The notes under the pieces were generated by a model. That model was not told where the DNA came from, did not search any database, and saw only the letters and a program-made list of their open reading frames with translations. The position numbers and the translations under genes were made by a program. From Bacillota bacterium (GTDB lineage: Bacteria > Bacillota > Clostridia > Acetivibrionales > DSM-1351), in NCBI GenBank assembly GCA_023400235.1, contig JAEXFI010000002.1, positions 1 to 64,000 on the forward strand: a stretch of DNA of 64,000 nt, written 5' to 3'. Numbering within the stretch: the stretch's first letter is position 1; every line of letters begins with the position of its first letter. Shown one piece after another: positions 61,812-64,000 of this stretch.

Positions 61812-62024
61812 TTATTTTATCTTCCAGGAACCGTCCTGGCAGCATACGGATTGGGTGCCGTCCTCATTGACAATTATGGAGCCTACTGCATGTCTTTTGT
61901 GGTCATAAACACAAAAGGGCTCCTTGTCAGCATTTCCCGTAGGCTGCTGTGAAAGTGGCCTGACTTCATTCTGTTCGCTGATGAGATTTACCGAAATACT
62001 GTCCTGTTTCTTATGATTCTGCAT
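61812..62024 (-). CDS. Small hypothetical protein
   Basis: 70 residues with AAAGGA 8 bp before the ATG. The N-terminal half is polar (HKKQDSISVNLISEQNEVRP). The C-terminal half reads FCVYDHKRHAVGSIIVNEDG, then TQSVCCQDGSWKIK, a pattern of short strands with three Cys that recurs in small clostridial proteins. The Cys could bind metal or form a disulfide. Function unknown. A competing forward frame on the other strand has no ribosome binding site. Confidence 0.6.
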   Translation of the reverse strand: MQNHKKQDSISVNLISEQNEVRPLSQQPTGNADKEPFCVYDHKRHAVGSIIVNEDGTQSVCCQDGSWKIK

Positions 62025-62362
62025 TTTATCAATCCTTTCAGCGGTTTGTCATAAGCATTTCAGTGGGAGGCAGCAGCTAAAGCCCTATTTACCGGAGATA
62101 CGTTTTAACTGCCGGAAGTATATGGATTTAGCTGACGCAGACCACTTGATATAAATATGCGTAATTTTATTAAAATAAATTCAATGACCAGCCCCATACC
62201 TGCTGTCAAAAATTTCTCGTGAAATAATTGCACTGGCAGGTCACCGTAAGTCACTTAAAAAAGTAATAAAATCTTCATATAATCTACATAACATATTAAT
62301 AATTATTAAGTATAATGTTTATATAAGTTACTATGTTGGTATTAAAGCTTTGAAAGGAGTGT
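62025..62362. other. AT-rich intergenic region
   Basis: About 340 bp with no gene or clear signal. It ends in AAAGGAG, the ribosome binding site of the 62363 gene. Confidence 0.35.
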
Positions 62363-62620
62363 GTGGCTTTGTTGGATTCAAGAAAATGTCTGGAGATATA
62401 TGAGTTTTGCCAGCAGCAATATGAGAAACTGGAAAAGAAAAATGGATTTTACAGCCCGAAGCATGATAAGATTGTCATGGAGCTGGCTGCCAAGGAATTT
62501 CAAATGAGCGATGTTATAATAAACAAAGCATTTGATTTGGCCGCACAGACGCTAAGTAAAAATAGCAGGGCAACCTCCGAGAAAATTATCAGGAACAAGC
62601 TGATTGGTAAAATGATATAA
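62363..62620 (+). CDS. Small hypothetical protein
   Basis: 85 residues. The start is uncertain: GTG at 62363 is only 3 bp from AGGAG, and TTG codons at 62369 and 62372 are better spaced. The protein is helical and charged (RKCLEIYEFCQQQYEKLEKK, NKAFDLAAQTLSKNSR) with no known motif. It stands alone, ended by the strong terminator at 62664. Compare with small sporulation-linked helical proteins; no real evidence. Confidence 0.6.
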   Translation: MALLDSRKCLEIYEFCQQQYEKLEKKNGFYSPKHDKIVMELAAKEFQMSDVIINKAFDLAAQTLSKNSRATSEKIIRNKLIGKMI

Positions 62621-62663
62621 GAAAAATTATATTAAATTATAAAGATGCTGCCATTGGCAGTGT

Positions 62664-62718
62664 GATAAGCCCCCCTCCCTATGCCTGAATTTCTCAGGCA
62701 CAGGGAGGGGGGCTTATC
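62664..62718. terminator. Very strong bidirectional hairpin
   Basis: GATAAGCCCCCCTCCCT (62664-62680) pairs perfectly with 62702-62718. An inner TGCCTGA/TCAGGCA stem closes the loop. It separates the forward small gene from the reverse sortase gene. Confidence 0.8.
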
Positions 62719-62833
62719 TGGCTTTGATGCATATAGGTTTTATATTGTGTTTTAACATTTCATAAGTTCACTCCTTTTGTACAGTTCTAAGTATCAGGGT
62801 ATCAATTCTACAGGATGAGGGTGCTATAAGCCG

Positions 62834-63631
62834 TTATTTGCTTAATTTACCGTATAATGCATACCTTGCGTTGGCAAAATCATGGGAGCAGGTGCATAAG
62901 GTAATGAGCCGGTCATCAGCCTCCACAAGGGTGTCGGTTTTAAAGGTCGATTTCTTTTTAAGTGAATCAATATAGCCTTGAAAATCATGCTTATCCTTAA
63001 AAGAAAAGGGGACAGACTCCGACTTGCCGTCCACAACAATGCCTGCAAACCACTCGACTGTGAAGCTGCCGCCAGGAGTATAAAGCAGCATTGTTGGGAA
63101 GCTGTCGTAATATTGCTGAGTTTCGTACTTTGTTAAGGAAGAAAACATGGAGCCATCCTTCATATTATGTCCGTAAATAATAGTGTTTTTGTCTGAAAAA
63201 TCGCTACGATTCCGGTAATCCATGAATATTGAGCCCAGCTTGTTGCGCTGGCCCGTGAATAAATGGTCGAGATAAAAAGAGTTGTCTTTACCCTGAACCA
63301 CGGGATAGTCAAGCACTGTACCTTCGGCAGCCAGCCATCCCACTACGTCTTTATTTATTTTGAACAGAGCTGCGAAGTCAACGGCTCTCCGTTCATTCTC
63401 ATTTTTCTGTGCCGGTGCTTTTACGTCAGTATTCTTCAGGGAGTCAGCCGACTCTGCAAAGGAGGCCGGTGATTCACGAAAAATGCCGGCTTTCTTATAG
63501 ACTGCAGCACCTTGGGCGTATGCCAGACTGTCTGAAAACAGGATGAAAACGCAGAGCAAGATGCCCGCTGTGCTAAGTGCCGTCAAAACGTGCAGTATCC
63601 GTCTTAAATTAAGTCTTTCAAGACTTTTCAT
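62834..63631 (-). CDS. Class B-type sortase
   Basis: 265 residues. N-terminal anchor (ILHVLTALSTAGILLCVFIL), a spacer (about 45-85), then the sortase barrel: DFAALFKINKDVVGWLAAEG, VLDYPVVQGKDNSFYLDHLF, catalytic His155 in IIYGHNMKDGSMF, Cys248 in TLCTCSHDF and Arg256 in NARYALYGKL. This is the SrtB-like form (GHNM, long SrtB helices). It joins LPXTG-type substrates to wall or pilin. The likely substrate is coded upstream on the same strand (63698 on). Complete. Confidence 0.92.
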   Translation of the reverse strand: MKSLERLNLRRILHVLTALSTAGILLCVFILFSDSLAYAQGAAVYKKAGIFRESPASFAESADSLKNTDVKAPAQKNENERRAVDFAALFKINKDVVGWLAAEGTVLDYPVVQGKDNSFYLDHLFTGQRNKLGSIFMDYRNRSDFSDKNTIIYGHNMKDGSMFSSLTKYETQQYYDSFPTMLLYTPGGSFTVEWFAGIVVDGKSESVPFSFKDKHDFQGYIDSLKKKSTFKTDTLVEADDRLITLCTCSHDFANARYALYGKLSK

Positions 63632-63697
63632 CCTGTTCTCCTTTCTATAAAAATCATCGCAGATATTTACTGTTGCTGCTTTGGACGGTATTTTCCG

Positions 63698-64000
63698 TTA
63701 TTTCTTGTTTCTCCCGGCGGAGTACTTCTTACGCAGGGCGAAGTCGAAGGCTATAACAGCTACAAGCACCGCCGAGAAGAAGAGCAAGCCAAGCTTGGCA
63801 AGTCCGCCGGCTCCATTGTCTCCGGTCTGGGGCATGCCTCCGGTATTACCTCCAGCTGTCCCTCCGGGGGACCCGCCTCCAATGTTGGTGTCTGGAATTT
63901 CCGGTTTTCCGGGGGTGCTGGGAGAATCAACATAGGTATTTGTAAAGGTGGCTGTCTGCAAGGCAGACACGTTTATGATGCCCGTTGCACCTGTGCTGGA
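63698..64000 (-). CDS. Sortase-anchored surface protein, C-terminal part (5' outside window)
   Basis: The reverse frame is open to the right window edge, so the ATG at 63970 is probably internal. Visible: SSTGATGIINVSALQTATFT, NTYVDSP (the end pattern of a Cna-B/SpaA-like Ig domain), a Pro/Gly-rich linker (PSTPGKPEIPDTNIGGGSPG), the sorting motif MPQTGDNGAGG (LPXTG variant with Met), a membrane span (LGLLFFSAVLVAVIAFDFAL) and a basic tail RKKYSAGRNKK. It is a cell-wall-linked protein or pilin. The sortase gene follows 66 bp downstream on the same strand, its probable transpeptidase. Confidence 0.88.
   Translation of the reverse strand, partial: SSTGATGIINVSALQTATFTNTYVDSPSTPGKPEIPDTNIGGGSPGGTAGGNTGGMPQTGDNGAGGLAKLGLLFFSAVLVAVIAFDFALRKKYSAGRNKK

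Noticed and set aside
61743..61952. Forward 69-residue frame
   Set aside because: Overlaps the better-supported reverse gene; no ribosome binding site.
1..64000. CRISPR array, tRNA and rRNA genes
   Set aside because: No regularly spaced repeats or tRNA-like cloverleaf sequences were found. The YD repeats of the RHS gene are protein repeats.

Overview
This window reads as a chromosomal segment of an anaerobic, spore-forming clostridium, probably a mesophilic cellulolytic type close to Ruminiclostridium. That placement is inference from gene content: strong AGGAGG ribosome binding sites, a Spo0E-like phosphatase, an S-layer homology protein, a sortase, an [FeFe] hydrogenase operon of the Hnd type, and the ireB-ruvX-yrzB cluster. 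No tRNA, rRNA or CRISPR array is visible.

Layout. (1) 1-9.6 kb is a conflict locus: the 3' part of a giant RHS/YD-repeat toxin ending in a colicin E9-like HNH DNase, an Im9-like immunity gene, a promoterless second RHS C-terminal toxin tip carried on a 260-bp homology arm, its probable immunity gene, and a YafQ/DinJ-type toxin-antitoxin pair. (2) 9.6-15 kb holds a secreted copper-amine-oxidase-domain protein, an ECF sigma/anti-sigma pair inserted between 181-bp direct repeats, an AraC regulator and a sugar isomerase-like enzyme. (3) 15-25 kb is central glycolysis: a fused phosphoglycerate kinase-triosephosphate isomerase, phosphoglycerate mutase, enolase and secG, interleaved with surface and regulatory genes. 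Two intergenic regions there have strong RNA-like pairing. (4) 25-32.3 kb holds a polysaccharide deacetylase, a two-component system with a lipoprotein, and RNase R. (5) 32.4-37.5 kb holds an HPr-like protein, an AraC-VOC fusion, a vapC remnant, mtaB and ireB-ruvX-yrzB. (6) 37.6-43 kb is the NAD(P)H-linked hydrogenase operon hndA-(GHKL ATPase)-hndB-hndC-hydA, behind a promoter overlapped by two Rex-like operators. (7) 43-51 kb is cell surface: an SLH protein, a transglutaminase-like protein, a 5-Calx-beta M6 metalloprotease, and a flagellin whose start codon appears to be ATT. (8) 51-56 kb is an accessory island: merR, excisionase and serine-recombinase remnants, a Cys-rich KTR peptide, and a bacteriocin-type ABC exporter operon dropped into the 5' end of a sigma/anti-sigma operon (41-bp direct repeats). 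(9) 56-64 kb holds a flavoprotein, a LuxR regulator, a PadR-MBL hydrolase unit with a double-palindrome operator, a free-methionine-sulfoxide reductase, small unknowns, a sortase B and its likely MPQTG-type substrate (cut by the window edge).

Themes. Two separate accessory insertions are each bounded by direct repeats made of host gene ends. The RHS locus is arranged so that homologous recombination could swap toxin tips in frame. The housekeeping part couples glycolysis to NADH-dependent hydrogen production, with a likely NADH-sensing (Rex) switch on the hydrogenase operon. All names rest on recognised motifs and context only; no database search was possible.
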